13,746 nucleotides of DNA from Anaerolineae bacterium. Its GTDB lineage: Bacteria > Chloroflexota > Anaerolineae > B4-G1. Under the pieces are notes generated by a model. The model was not told the DNA's origin. It did not search any database and was given only the letters and a program-made list of their open reading frames with translations. The position numbers were made by a program, and so were the translations under genes. This document shows positions 6,450 to 13,746 of the stretch, piece after piece. Location of the stretch: assembly GCA_030620125.1 (NCBI GenBank), contig JAUXFI010000026.1, positions 1 through 13,746 of the forward strand, read 5' to 3'. Each line of letters begins with the position of its first letter. Within the stretch, counting starts at the first letter, position 1.

Positions 6450-6640
6450 ATGCGTGAAGCGCCGGATTGGCTGTCCGTGGTCGCGGCCGCGCGCGCCGCC
6501 GGAGCAGGCACGTGGACCGAGGGCAGCGTGGCGGTGTGCCGCGTGGACGGGTGGACGGCCTGGGGGCGACGCGACGGGGGCGCGACGCGGCCACGTTTGC
6601 CGAGATTGTGCGGCAAATCGCGCGCGCGAAACTTGAATGA
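6450..6640 (+). pseudogene. Small ORF of about 63 codons broken by one frameshift, just upstream of the hybrid kinase
   Basis: From ATG 6450 (AGAGGT just upstream, GTG 6444 also possible) the frame reads MREAPDWLSVVAAARAAGAG... with high G+C at third positions, ending in WGRRDGG. At the G-run 6576-6580 it must shift by -1 to continue as RDAATFAEIVRQIARAKLE and stop at TGA 6638-6640. Adding one G to that run would join both halves into a 63-residue protein. The halves match in codon style. The stop overlaps an ATG (ATGATG at 6637-6642), a layout typical of translational coupling to the downstream kinase gene. I do not recognise the family; the C-terminal piece looks helical. It could be a true frameshift, a homopolymer sequencing error or, less likely, programmed slippage. 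Confidence 0.45.
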
Positions 6641-6660
6641 TGAGAAAAGGAGAAAGAGAC

Positions 6661-9600
6661 GTGGTTACATCAGCAGTAGAAACCGGGGGCAAGCGAGTAG
6701 AGAACGCGACTCAGTGGAGCAGAATGTGGCCATTGTCAGCCGGCATGTTCGTTCTGCTGTGCATCTTGGTGTGGCTGAATGAGGTACTGGATCTCCCTCA
6801 TCTTTTGCTAGGCGCGCCACGCACTCCCATTAATTGGCAAGAGGCAACCATTGAAACAGTCTTGGTCCTTGCCATCGGTCTCTTCACGGTGTTAAGGCTT
6901 ATCCACGATATCACCGGGCGCAAACGGGCAGAGGAGAGGATAGAATATCTCAATCTCGTGCTGTGTGCCATCCGCAACGTCAACCAACTCATTGTCAGGG
7001 AAAGCGACCGCGACCGTCTGCTGCAGGGCGCTTGCGACTGCCTCGTTAAGACTCGTTACTATAACGCCTGGATCGCCATATTAGATGAGGCCGGGGATCT
7101 CGTGATGACCGCCGAAGCCGGCTTGGGCAAAGAGTTCTTGCCAATCGTGGAACGGCTGGAACGTGGTGAGTTGACCGGTTGCGCGCGGAGGGCACTGGCG
7201 CAAGCGGGTGTATTGGTCACCAAAGATACGTTGTCCACCTGCCCTGACTGCCCCCTGTCGGGCACGTATGCTGGCAGAGGGGCGATGACTGTCCGGTTGG
7301 AATGTGGCGGAAAGATCTACGGTCTCTTGACTGTCTCCAGCCTTGCCGATCCCGCTGTGGCTGAGGCAGAGCAAGCCTTGTTGGAAGAAGTTGCCGGAGA
7401 CATCGCCTTTGCCCTGAACAGCATCGGACTGGAGGGTGAGCGCAAGCGAGCAGAGGAGGCGCTGTGGGAGGGTGAGGCACGCTACCGTCTGCTGGCCGAG
7501 AACGTGACAGACGTCATCTGGATAATGGATATGAACCTGCGGTACACCTATATCAGTCCCTCCGCTGCACGTATGTCAGGCTACAGCCTTGAAGAAGTAA
7601 TGGCCTTGACGGTGGAAGATGTTTTGACTCCTGCCTCCCTTGAGGTTGTCATGAAGGCCTTTGCAGAGGAAATGGCCGTAGAAGAGATGGAGCAAAAGGA
7701 TTTGTCCAGATCGGTGACGCTGGAACTGGAGCAATACTGCAAAGACGGCTCCACGATTTGGACCGAGGTCAAAGTGACCGGCCTGCGCGACCCAGACGGC
7801 CGGCTCGTTGGGATACTGGGCATCACACGCGACGCCACCGGGCGCAAGCGGGCGGAGGAAGCGCTGCGAGAAAGCGAGGAGCAGTTACGAGCTTTGATTG
7901 ACGCTATGCCGGACTTTGTTTGCTTCAAGGATGGAGATGGACGCTGGCTTGAGATCAATGGTGCCGGCATCCGCCTTTTCCAGCTCGAGGGTGTGGACTA
8001 CTGGGGAAAGAAAGATTCTGAACTGGCTGAGCTTTGCAGTTCTCTTCGAGATACGTTCCTTACGTGCAAGAAAACCGATGCGAGGACGTGGGAGAGGCGC
8101 GTGCTCTCTCGCAGAGAGGAAATGATTCCCCGTCCCGATGGTACGGTCCGGGTCTACGATGTGATCAAAGTGCCCCTATTTTTTCCAGACGGCGAGCGGA
8201 AAGGGCTTGTTGTTCTGGGACATGACATCACCGAACGCAAGCGGGCGGAGGAGGAACGGGCGCGGTTGCTGGTGCAAATCCAGGAACAAGCCCAACAGGT
8301 GCAACAAATCGTAGATACGATGCCGGAAGGAGTGCTCTTGCTGGACGCCGACGCGCAGGTCATCCTGGCCAACCCGGTGGCAGGGAAAGACTTGCTCGTT
8401 CTGGCTGATGCTCGCATAGGAGATACCCTCACTCGTCTGGGCGACCGCCCGCTGGCGGAACTGTTGACCTCGCCTCCCAAGGGGCTGTGGCACGAAGTGA
8501 CGACTGGCTCGGTCGGAGACCGTGCAGAACGGAGGTTTGAGATCATCGCCCGCCCGCTGGAAACCGGCCCCATGCCCGAGAGCTGGGTGCTGGTCATCCG
8601 GGACGTGACCCGCGAGCGCGAAATTCAACGCTATAGCCAGCAACAAGAGAGGTTGGCCACTGTGGGCCAACTTGCCGCTGGCATCGCCCACGACTTTAAC
8701 AACATCATGGCGACCATCGTCCTGTATGCCCAGATGATGTTGCGGGCAGAGGGATTACCCACCCGCGACCGGGAGCGGCTGGCGACGATCGACCGGCAGG
8801 CGAAACACGCGACCAATCTGACCCAGCAGATTCTGGACTTTAGCCGGCGAGCGATGCTCGAACGGCGACCGCTGGACCTGGCGCTGCTCTTGAAGGAGCA
8901 GGTCAAGCTGCTGGAGCGCACCCTGCCGGAGAACATTGAGATCGGTCTGGCCTACGGACCGGACGAATACACGATCAACGCCGATCCGACGCGCATGCAG
9001 CAGGTGGTGATGAACCTGGCGCTCAACGTGCGGGACGCGATGCCGCAGGGAGGGAACTTGCGCTTCGGGTTGGAGCGGATACGGATTGAGGCCAGCAGAG
9101 AAGCGCCGCTGCCCGGAGTGGGGGTGGGTGAGTGGATACAGGTGACGGTATCGGACACCGGGACGGGCATTCCGCCCGACGTGCTGCCGCACATCTTTGA
9201 TCCTTTCTTCACCACCAAGGGGCCTGGAGAAGGCAGCGGGCTGGGGCTGGCGCAGGTGCACGGCATCGTGAAGCAGCACGAGGGTGAGATTGACGTGCAG
9301 AGCCAGATGGGCCAGGGAACGACTTTCACGATCTACTTGCCAGCCCTGCCGGTGCATCCGGCGGAAGCGGTTACCCTGGAACTGCCGGCTCTACTCAAAG
9401 GACAGGGCGAGACCATCCTGGTGGTGGAGGACAACTGGACGACGCGGAAGGTGTTAGTTGAGAGTCTGGAACTGCTGAACTACCGCGCGCTGGAGGCAGC
9501 GGACGGACGGGGTGCACTGGCGATCCTGGAGCGACACGACGACGACCCTTCGACAGGCTCAGGGCAGGGCGTCGTGTTGGTGCTGAGCGATGTGGTGATG

Positions 9601-9810
9601 CCGGGGATGGGCGGCGTCGCGTTGCTGCACGCTTTGAGACAGATGGGTCTGGCAGTGCCGGTGGTGATGCTGACCGGTCACTCGTTGGAGAGGGAGCTTG
9701 AGGAACTGCGATCCCAGGGGATGAGCGATTGGCTGCCCAAGCCCCCGAGCCTGGAGCAACTGGCTCAAGTGGTGGCGCGGGCTTTGGGCAAAACGGACGA
9801 GGTTCGGTAG
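6661..9810 (+). CDS. Hybrid sensor histidine kinase (2 TM, GAF, three PAS, HisKA, HATPase, receiver)
   Basis: 1049 residues from GTG 6661, chosen because AAAAGGAG (6645-6652) lies 8 nt before it; an in-frame ATG at 6637 would add 8 residues. Order: membrane segments at about 25-42 and 60-81 with a short loop outside; GAF about 97-257, with a TCPDC pair of cysteines near 193-197; PAS 272-394, 405-524 and 545-649; HisKA with GQLAAGIAHDFNN (phospho-His 677); HATPase with N789 in the N box, D832-TGTGIP, IFDPFFTTK and GSGLGL; receiver about 918-1040 with E923-D924, phosphoacceptor D977, T1005 and K1027. All catalytic residues are present. Four near-identical RKRAEE linkers join the sensor domains. 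DPSTGSGQ at 962-969, just before the D977 strand, is a DNA repeat insertion. No separate response regulator gene lies nearby. Ligands are unknown. Confidence 0.93.
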   Translation: MVTSAVETGGKRVENATQWSRMWPLSAGMFVLLCILVWLNEVLDLPHLLLGAPRTPINWQEATIETVLVLAIGLFTVLRLIHDITGRKRAEERIEYLNLVLCAIRNVNQLIVRESDRDRLLQGACDCLVKTRYYNAWIAILDEAGDLVMTAEAGLGKEFLPIVERLERGELTGCARRALAQAGVLVTKDTLSTCPDCPLSGTYAGRGAMTVRLECGGKIYGLLTVSSLADPAVAEAEQALLEEVAGDIAFALNSIGLEGERKRAEEALWEGEARYRLLAENVTDVIWIMDMNLRYTYISPSAARMSGYSLEEVMALTVEDVLTPASLEVVMKAFAEEMAVEEMEQKDLSRSVTLELEQYCKDGSTIWTEVKVTGLRDPDGRLVGILGITRDATGRKRAEEALRESEEQLRALIDAMPDFVCFKDGDGRWLEINGAGIRLFQLEGVDYWGKKDSELAELCSSLRDTFLTCKKTDARTWERRVLSRREEMIPRPDGTVRVYDVIKVPLFFPDGERKGLVVLGHDITERKRAEEERARLLVQIQEQAQQVQQIVDTMPEGVLLLDADAQVILANPVAGKDLLVLADARIGDTLTRLGDRPLAELLTSPPKGLWHEVTTGSVGDRAERRFEIIARPLETGPMPESWVLVIRDVTREREIQRYSQQQERLATVGQLAAGIAHDFNNIMATIVLYAQMMLRAEGLPTRDRERLATIDRQAKHATNLTQQILDFSRRAMLERRPLDLALLLKEQVKLLERTLPENIEIGLAYGPDEYTINADPTRMQQVVMNLALNVRDAMPQGGNLRFGLERIRIEASREAPLPGVGVGEWIQVTVSDTGTGIPPDVLPHIFDPFFTTKGPGEGSGLGLAQVHGIVKQHEGEIDVQSQMGQGTTFTIYLPALPVHPAEAVTLELPALLKGQGETILVVEDNWTTRKVLVESLELLNYRALEAADGRGALAILERHDDDPSTGSGQGVVLVLSDVVMPGMGGVALLHALRQMGLAVPVVMLTGHSLERELEELRSQGMSDWLPKPPSLEQLAQVVARALGKTDEVR
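9546..9566 (+). repeat. Short dispersed repeat inserted in the receiver domain (encodes DPSTGSGQ)
   Basis: The 21-base stretch starts CCCTTCGAC and ends GCTCAGGGCA, and has CCCT/AGGG ends. It is read in frame as DPSTGSGQ between helix 2 and the strand that carries the phosphoacceptor Asp, where receivers normally have a tight loop. From memory, the same string (also read as PFDRLRA or ALSLSKG in other frames) recurs in many unrelated Chloroflexota and metagenome genes. That recurrence is recalled, not tested here; the window has only one copy. Confidence 0.65.
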
Positions 9811-9878
9811 TACAGGAATTGGACTGTGCGGGCATCCGGTGGGTGGGAGATGAAGACGTCGTCACGTCCAGGTGATGA

Positions 9879-10535
9879 TCAGCGGAGCACGGCTTGCTCC
9901 TCTTCCGCGAGCAACCGCAAAGCGTAGGTCACGCGGCGGGGCCGTTTGGTCAGCAACTCGCTGGCCTCCCAGGCTCGCGCGAGGGCGCTCAAGCGAGCGC
10001 GGGAGATTTCGCCGCCAAAGGCCTGGCGCAGGGCCTTGATGGTAAAGTAACCCCCCAATTCGTCCAGCGCGTACCGCACCAGCCTTCGCTCCAGCGGGTT
10101 GAGGGCGGGGAAGGAGGCCGGCGGGCTGATCTGGGGGGAGATGGCGATGGCGTGTAGCGCGCCCAGCCAGTGCGCCGTCTCCTCGATCAACCGTCCCATC
10201 TGGAAGTAGAGCCGGTTGGACCACTCTGCCACTCCCTGCATATCGTGGATGAAGGGGGGCGAGGTGGAGGACGTGGCGTAGGCCGAGAAGGGGAAATCGG
10301 CGGTGCTAAAGATGCCCGCACGGGGGGTGCTTGCCTGGGCGCGGAGCACGTCCCAGCGCTCCTCGGTCACGGTAAAATCGAGGCGGGCGACGACCAGGAT
10401 GCCACCTGGCAGCCGCCAGTACCAGGCCGTGCCCACTCGTCCTTCGTAGCCGGGTGTCTGCTTCCCGATTTCACCCAGGAGCCTGTCGGCCAGGCAAAGT
10501 GCGCCGAATGAAGGGTAAAACAAAGGCATGGGCAT
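9879..10535 (-). CDS. Unknown protein with probable C-terminal winged helix, downstream of dinG
   Basis: 218 residues from ATG 10533-10535, which has AAGGAG ending 4 nt upstream. An in-frame ATG at 10529 is the alternative, and the frame also opens further upstream at a GTG (10562). I do not recognise the family. Residues 1-135 are mixed and aromatic-rich (GTAWYWRLPGGILVVARLDF at 35-54, HDMQGVAEWSNRLYFQMG near 97-114). There is no signal peptide, membrane segment or metal motif. Residues about 145-210 (LNPLERRLVRYALDELGGYFTIKALRQAF...SALARAWEASELLTKRP) have the spacing of a winged helix with a basic tip, so nucleic-acid binding is possible. It follows the exonuclease-helicase gene by 54 bp on the same strand, probably in one transcript, which hints at a role in DNA processing. 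It converges with the kinase gene. Confidence 0.82.
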   Translation of the reverse strand: MPMPLFYPSFGALCLADRLLGEIGKQTPGYEGRVGTAWYWRLPGGILVVARLDFTVTEERWDVLRAQASTPRAGIFSTADFPFSAYATSSTSPPFIHDMQGVAEWSNRLYFQMGRLIEETAHWLGALHAIAISPQISPPASFPALNPLERRLVRYALDELGGYFTIKALRQAFGGEISRARLSALARAWEASELLTKRPRRVTYALRLLAEEEQAVLR

Positions 10536-10589
10536 CTTTCTCCTTGACGAGCCGCTCAACACGCGACTGTGCCTCCGCAGGAGACTCTA

Positions 10590-13433
10590 TCAACCGGAGA
10601 GCCACTCAGCCGCAGCCCTGGGGAGCAGCGCCACTGACCCTTGATGCACCGTTGGGTCGGGCAACGAATCTATGAACAACTGGCCGTAGCTCTTGGTCAG
10701 TAGCCGCTTGTCGAAGACAGCCACGACGCCCCGGTCAGTGCGGGTGCGGATCAGCCGCCCAAAGCCCTGCAAGAAGCGCAGGATGGTCCCCGGCACGGCG
10801 TACTCGAAAAAGGGCTGCTCAAAGGTCTCGGACCGGGCGGCAAAGATGGGGTCGCTGGGAACGCTAAAGGGCAGCTTGGCGATAGCCAGGCAACTCAGCG
10901 CCTCGCCCGGCACGTCCACCCCCTCCCAAAAGCTGCGCGTGCCCAGCAATACCCTGCGCTCGCCCGTGCGAAAGTTCTCCAGCAGTTGCGCCCGCGAGAC
11001 TCCCTCCCCCTGTGCCTGGATGGTGATGTTGGCCTGGGTCAGCGGCGCTCGGATGGCACGCAATGTGGTGCGCAGTTGGTTGTAGGAGGTAAAGAGCGCC
11101 AGCGCCCGCCCCTCGGTCGCCCGGAAGAGGGCCGCCATACCCTGCTCCACCGCCCGTTGGTAGCCTGGCTGCCCGGTCTCGGGAATGTCGTCCACCAGGT
11201 AGACCAGCGTCGAGTTCTTGTAGTCGAAAGGGGAGCCGACTGCCAGCTCGTCGGCCTCCCATGCGTTCAGCCGCTCGCGCAGAAAGTCAAAGGTTTCGTC
11301 GGTGCGCAACGTGGCCGAGGTCAGGATCACCGACTCTTTTTTGTGGAAGAGATGTTCCTCCACCAGTGGCCCGACGTGCAAGGGGGCTGCGTGCAATCTC
11401 AGGCTTCGCCGTGAGCGCTCAGCCGGACGGCGATTGCCGCTGGCGTCCGCCTCCAGCCAGTAGATGGTGGAAGAGGAAGGCTGGGTGATCATGTGGCTTA
11501 TCTGGCTCCGCGCTTCTCCCAGTCGCCGCGCCACTCTCAGTGTCTGCGCCTGCAGGTCGTCTACACCGGGGACGTCGAAAGCGGTCAGGTCGTCCAGGCC
11601 GCCTGCCAGTCGCGTCAGTCCATCCACGACAGCCGCCAGCGGCGCGTTGGCGTCATCCCAGGTGATCTCGACCCTTTCCCAGGCCGGTTGCACTCGCAGC
11701 CCCGAGGTGACGCGCAGGCGGAGGGAGTACTGGCTGCGCCGTCCCTCTTGGTGTTCTTCCACGAACTCTTCCAGGCAATTGAAAAAGTTACCCGACTGGC
11801 GCGTGGCCTGCTCGGCTGCCAGCCCGACTTTGCCGACGAAGAGTTCCACTTGCTCCATGGTGTCACGAGGCAGGCGGGTCTTCTGGCAGTGCCCGATCAC
11901 TTCGGCTAGCAGCCCGGTCAACCGTCCGCTCTGGCCCACTCTGCCGATCTCGCTCAACAGCCGGCGCATGCTCTCGCGGTCGGTCTCGAAACTGAGGCCG
12001 TTGGTGGTGGCAGCCTCCAGGTGATGGGCCTCGTCCACGATGAGGTACTTGTATTCGGGCAGAGCGCGGTTCTGCACGGCGACGTCGGCCAGCAGCAGCG
12101 CGTGGTTGACGATGACGAGGTGGGCGGATTCGGCGGCGCGACGGGCGTTGTAAAAGTAGCAGTTGCCCTTGTGAGAATGGCGGCAGCGCTCCGGATCGCA
12201 GCCCTCGTTGTCGGCCGAGAGTTGCCACCACAAGGCCCGCTCGACCGGATTGGGCAGGAAGATTTGGTCGCCGTCGCCGTCCGTTGTCTCGGGCAGCCAG
12301 ACGAGGACCTTTGCCAGCACTCGCGCCTCGTCGGGCGAATTTGCCCCCCGGCGGCGCAGCGCCTGCAGGCGGGCCGGGCAGAGGTAGTGTGAGCGCCCCT
12401 TGAGCACGGCGGCGCGGAATTCAAACGGCAGTCCGTGGGACAGATCGGGCAGGTCCTTGTGATACAGTTGTTCCTGCAGGTTGATGGTGTTGGTGGAGAT
12501 GACTACCCGTTCGCCGTTCTGGGTCGCCCAATGGACGGCGGGGATGAGGTAGGCCAGTGACTTGCCCACGCCGGTGGGGGCTTCGACCAGCAGGTGTTCG
12601 CCCCGGCTGAGCGCCCACGCCACGCCGCGCAGCATCTCCACCTGTTGGGGGCGGTACTCGTAGCCTGGGAAGTGCGCCTGGAAGGCCCCGCCTTCCTCCA
12701 GGATCGCCGCCAGTTGCTCCACGTCCAACGGTGTCCGCTCGGCGGTTGGCTGCAAGGGGCGGGCTTTCTTTGCTGCAGCGAACAGCGGCCCTCCTGAAGC
12801 GGCGTCTGGTCTGGGCTTAGTGCGCCGGTCGGGTGGGTGGCGGGCGGCCTCCTCCAGCGCGTCACGGAAGAAGCTGGCGGCGGGCCACCTGGCTCGTTCG
12901 CCGTGGCCCACGATCTCTTTCAGTACGCGGGGGGGCAGGCTCGCTGCCCGGCGCAGGAGAGCGCGGAAAAGGTGATGGGTGGCCTGGGCATCGTCCAGCG
13001 CCCGGTGCGCCTGCTCCAGCTCGATTCCCAGCATCTTTGCCAGCGCCTTGAGGCTGTACCGCTCGGCGTGCGGGACGAGCACGCTGGCTAACTCGAATGT
13101 GTCGAGGAGTTCGTTCTCGAACAGCCGAGAATGACGGCGCAAGAAGCTCAGGTCGAACCCGATGCTGTGACCGACGATGGTCTGCTGGCCGACGAAGCGA
13201 GCTAACCGGGACAGCACGCTGTGCAGGTCGGGCGCGTTGGCCACGTCGTCGTCGCGGATGCCGGTCAGTTCGGTGATTTGGAGGGGGATGGGGCGGCCGG
13301 GATTGACGAAGGTGGAGAATGTATCCAGTACCTCGTCGTCTTGGAACTTTACCGCGGCGACCTCGATGATGGCGTCACGGTCGGCGTTGAGGCCGGTGGT
13401 CTCCAGGTCGAGAGAGACGTAGGTTCGGGGCAT
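10590..13433 (-). CDS. dinG: DinG-type ATP-dependent helicase with N-terminal DnaQ-like exonuclease
   Basis: 947 residues. N-terminal DEDDh exonuclease at about 1-165: D9 and E11 in SLDLETTG, D94 in HSIGFDLSFLRRH, H143 and D148 in HRALDDA, so all four acidic residues and the His are intact. Linker 166-235. XPD/DinG superfamily 2 helicase: Walker A APTGVGKS (285-292), iron-sulfur cysteines C352, C412, C417 and C425, DEAH 467-470, then ILTSATL, GTRSFWEGVDVPGE and the C-terminal QGFGRLIRTRTDRG. A 5'-3' DNA helicase with a 4Fe-4S cluster acting in repair or at R-loops is expected. The fusion form is the one found in Firmicutes and other phyla; unlike the Staphylococcus form, both parts here keep their active residues. 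The start ATG 13431 has GAGGA 4 nt upstream and a promoter at 13471-13499. Confidence 0.95.
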   Translation of the reverse strand: MPRTYVSLDLETTGLNADRDAIIEVAAVKFQDDEVLDTFSTFVNPGRPIPLQITELTGIRDDDVANAPDLHSVLSRLARFVGQQTIVGHSIGFDLSFLRRHSRLFENELLDTFELASVLVPHAERYSLKALAKMLGIELEQAHRALDDAQATHHLFRALLRRAASLPPRVLKEIVGHGERARWPAASFFRDALEEAARHPPDRRTKPRPDAASGGPLFAAAKKARPLQPTAERTPLDVEQLAAILEEGGAFQAHFPGYEYRPQQVEMLRGVAWALSRGEHLLVEAPTGVGKSLAYLIPAVHWATQNGERVVISTNTINLQEQLYHKDLPDLSHGLPFEFRAAVLKGRSHYLCPARLQALRRRGANSPDEARVLAKVLVWLPETTDGDGDQIFLPNPVERALWWQLSADNEGCDPERCRHSHKGNCYFYNARRAAESAHLVIVNHALLLADVAVQNRALPEYKYLIVDEAHHLEAATTNGLSFETDRESMRRLLSEIGRVGQSGRLTGLLAEVIGHCQKTRLPRDTMEQVELFVGKVGLAAEQATRQSGNFFNCLEEFVEEHQEGRRSQYSLRLRVTSGLRVQPAWERVEITWDDANAPLAAVVDGLTRLAGGLDDLTAFDVPGVDDLQAQTLRVARRLGEARSQISHMITQPSSSTIYWLEADASGNRRPAERSRRSLRLHAAPLHVGPLVEEHLFHKKESVILTSATLRTDETFDFLRERLNAWEADELAVGSPFDYKNSTLVYLVDDIPETGQPGYQRAVEQGMAALFRATEGRALALFTSYNQLRTTLRAIRAPLTQANITIQAQGEGVSRAQLLENFRTGERRVLLGTRSFWEGVDVPGEALSCLAIAKLPFSVPSDPIFAARSETFEQPFFEYAVPGTILRFLQGFGRLIRTRTDRGVVAVFDKRLLTKSYGQLFIDSLPDPTVHQGSVALLPRAAAEWLSG

Positions 13434-13470
13434 AAGTCCTCATTTCTAGGCTGCAGTGGGCAGCAGGGGG

Positions 13471-13499
13471 ATTATACCGCAGGGGGGAGGAAGGGGCAA
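13471..13499 (-). promoter_or_regulatory. Sigma-70 type promoter of dinG
   Basis: On the minus strand TTGCCC (13494-13499), a 17-bp spacer, then a perfect TATAAT (13471-13476). The start would be near 13464, giving a leader of about 31 nt. The spacer is pyrimidine-rich. Confidence 0.65.
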
Positions 13500-13507
13500 G
13501 TGGGGGA

Positions 13508-13635
13508 TTCCCAGCGGCACAGAAACGGCCACCAGGCACGTACGATACTCCGGCTGACTCGGCGGCGGGCGCAACCAGACGAAAAAGCCACCTCCAGGGC
13601 GTAGCCAGCTACACCCTTCCGGCAGATGGTGGGTC
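13508..13635 (-). pseudogene. Decayed C-terminal fragment of a PLP-dependent aminotransferase
   Basis: The minus-strand frame reads HHLPEGCSWLRPGGGFFVWLRPPP (first part at about 13612-13632), followed by weaker similarity. The string W-x-R-P-x-GGFF-x-WL-R is the signature near the C-terminus of the MocR/2-aminoadipate (KAT-like) aminotransferases, normally followed by an LP...GV.F.PG segment. Here the follow-on is blurred and runs into the dinG promoter. The upstream part of the gene is replaced by the 105-nt inverted repeat. The open frame of 99 codons around it has no family-like start or end, so this is a relic and not a gene. The fragment is short; the call rests on that motif alone. Confidence 0.45.
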
Positions 13636-13638
13636 TCT

Positions 13639-13743
13639 GGGAGTTTGCAGGGTGGACACATCGGACTCCCGAACTTGTTCGGGTTCATTACGTCACACCC
13701 CCAACAAGTTGGGGACTCCAACACCTCGACCCTGCGAAATCCC
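13639..13743. repeat. 105-nt inverted repeat of two hairpin-bearing elements
   Basis: Two inverted copies meet at 13691 with no length difference. Each carries GGA(C/G)TCCC plus a small palindrome: CCCGAACTTGTTCGGG at 13668-13683 and CCCCAACAAGTTGGGG at 13699-13714. The outer arms also match (GGGAGTTTGCAGGGT at 13639 against GGGATTTCGCAGGGT read back from 13743). The inner 57 nt (13663-13719) is the best conserved. The arrangement resembles paired REP/BIME elements. Confidence 0.75.
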
Positions 13744-13746
13744 AAA

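Noticed and set aside
6576..6582. Programmed -1 frameshift site
   Set aside because: The G-run C-GGG-GGC allows slippage, but there is no proper slippery heptamer and I see no clear downstream stimulator; mutation or sequencing error is simpler.
6409..6636. Alternative ORF of 75 codons over the small broken gene
   Set aside because: Arg/Cys/Pro-rich shadow with no coding-like third positions; the other two frames join better and end at the kinase start.
9855..9870. GACGT-CGTC-ACGTC stem as terminator of the kinase gene
   Set aside because: Only 5 bp with no T-run on either strand; too weak to call.
13446..13745. Minus-strand ORF of 99 codons as an intact gene
   Set aside because: Its first half is the inverted repeat and its last part is the dinG promoter; only the short aminotransferase-like piece has meaning.

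Overview
GC-rich bacterial chromosomal window that looks like a member of the Chloroflexota (Anaerolineae-like). This is an inference from four things: the LysM plus lamin-tail surface protein, the large GAF/PAS hybrid kinase, 8-bp TGGTANAY/ACCA repeat arrays between genes, and the small CCCTTCGAC...TCAGGGCA repeat that reads DPSTGSGQ inside a gene. There is no rRNA, tRNA, CRISPR array, integrase or transposase. The genes are mostly ordinary housekeeping or accessory genes; the unusual signals are in the regulatory DNA, the repeats and some single residues.

Left part (1-3470). A DegV-type lipid-binding protein gene runs off the left edge on the minus strand. It is preceded by a winged-helix regulator, with an intrinsic terminator between them. 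The regulator gene has a near-consensus promoter arranged back to back with an equally good promoter for the plus-strand pair SAM hydroxide adenosyltransferase + murA. That plus-strand transcript should start at or one base before the ATG, so it would be leaderless. The MurA carries Asp in place of the usual catalytic Cys, the substitution known to give intrinsic fosfomycin resistance.

Middle (3471-6382). A minus-strand membrane-anchored LysM/lamin-tail protein converges on murA across a C7/G7 hairpin. It diverges from an 8-oxoguanine-deaminase-like amidohydrolase across an intergenic region built of three blocks of 8-bp repeats. A nitroreductase follows the deaminase.

Right-middle (6383-9810). 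A short ORF of about 63 codons is broken by one frameshift. It ends on an ATGATG that lies just before the start of a hybrid sensor kinase with two membrane segments, GAF, three PAS, HisKA, ATPase and receiver domains. The receiver domain contains the DPSTGSGQ repeat insertion.

Right part (9811-13746). A minus-strand pair: exonuclease-DinG helicase, then an unrecognised protein with a probable winged-helix C-terminus. Upstream of the dinG promoter lie a decayed piece of an aminotransferase gene and a 105-nt inverted repeat made of two hairpin elements whose stems differ by a compensatory base-pair change.
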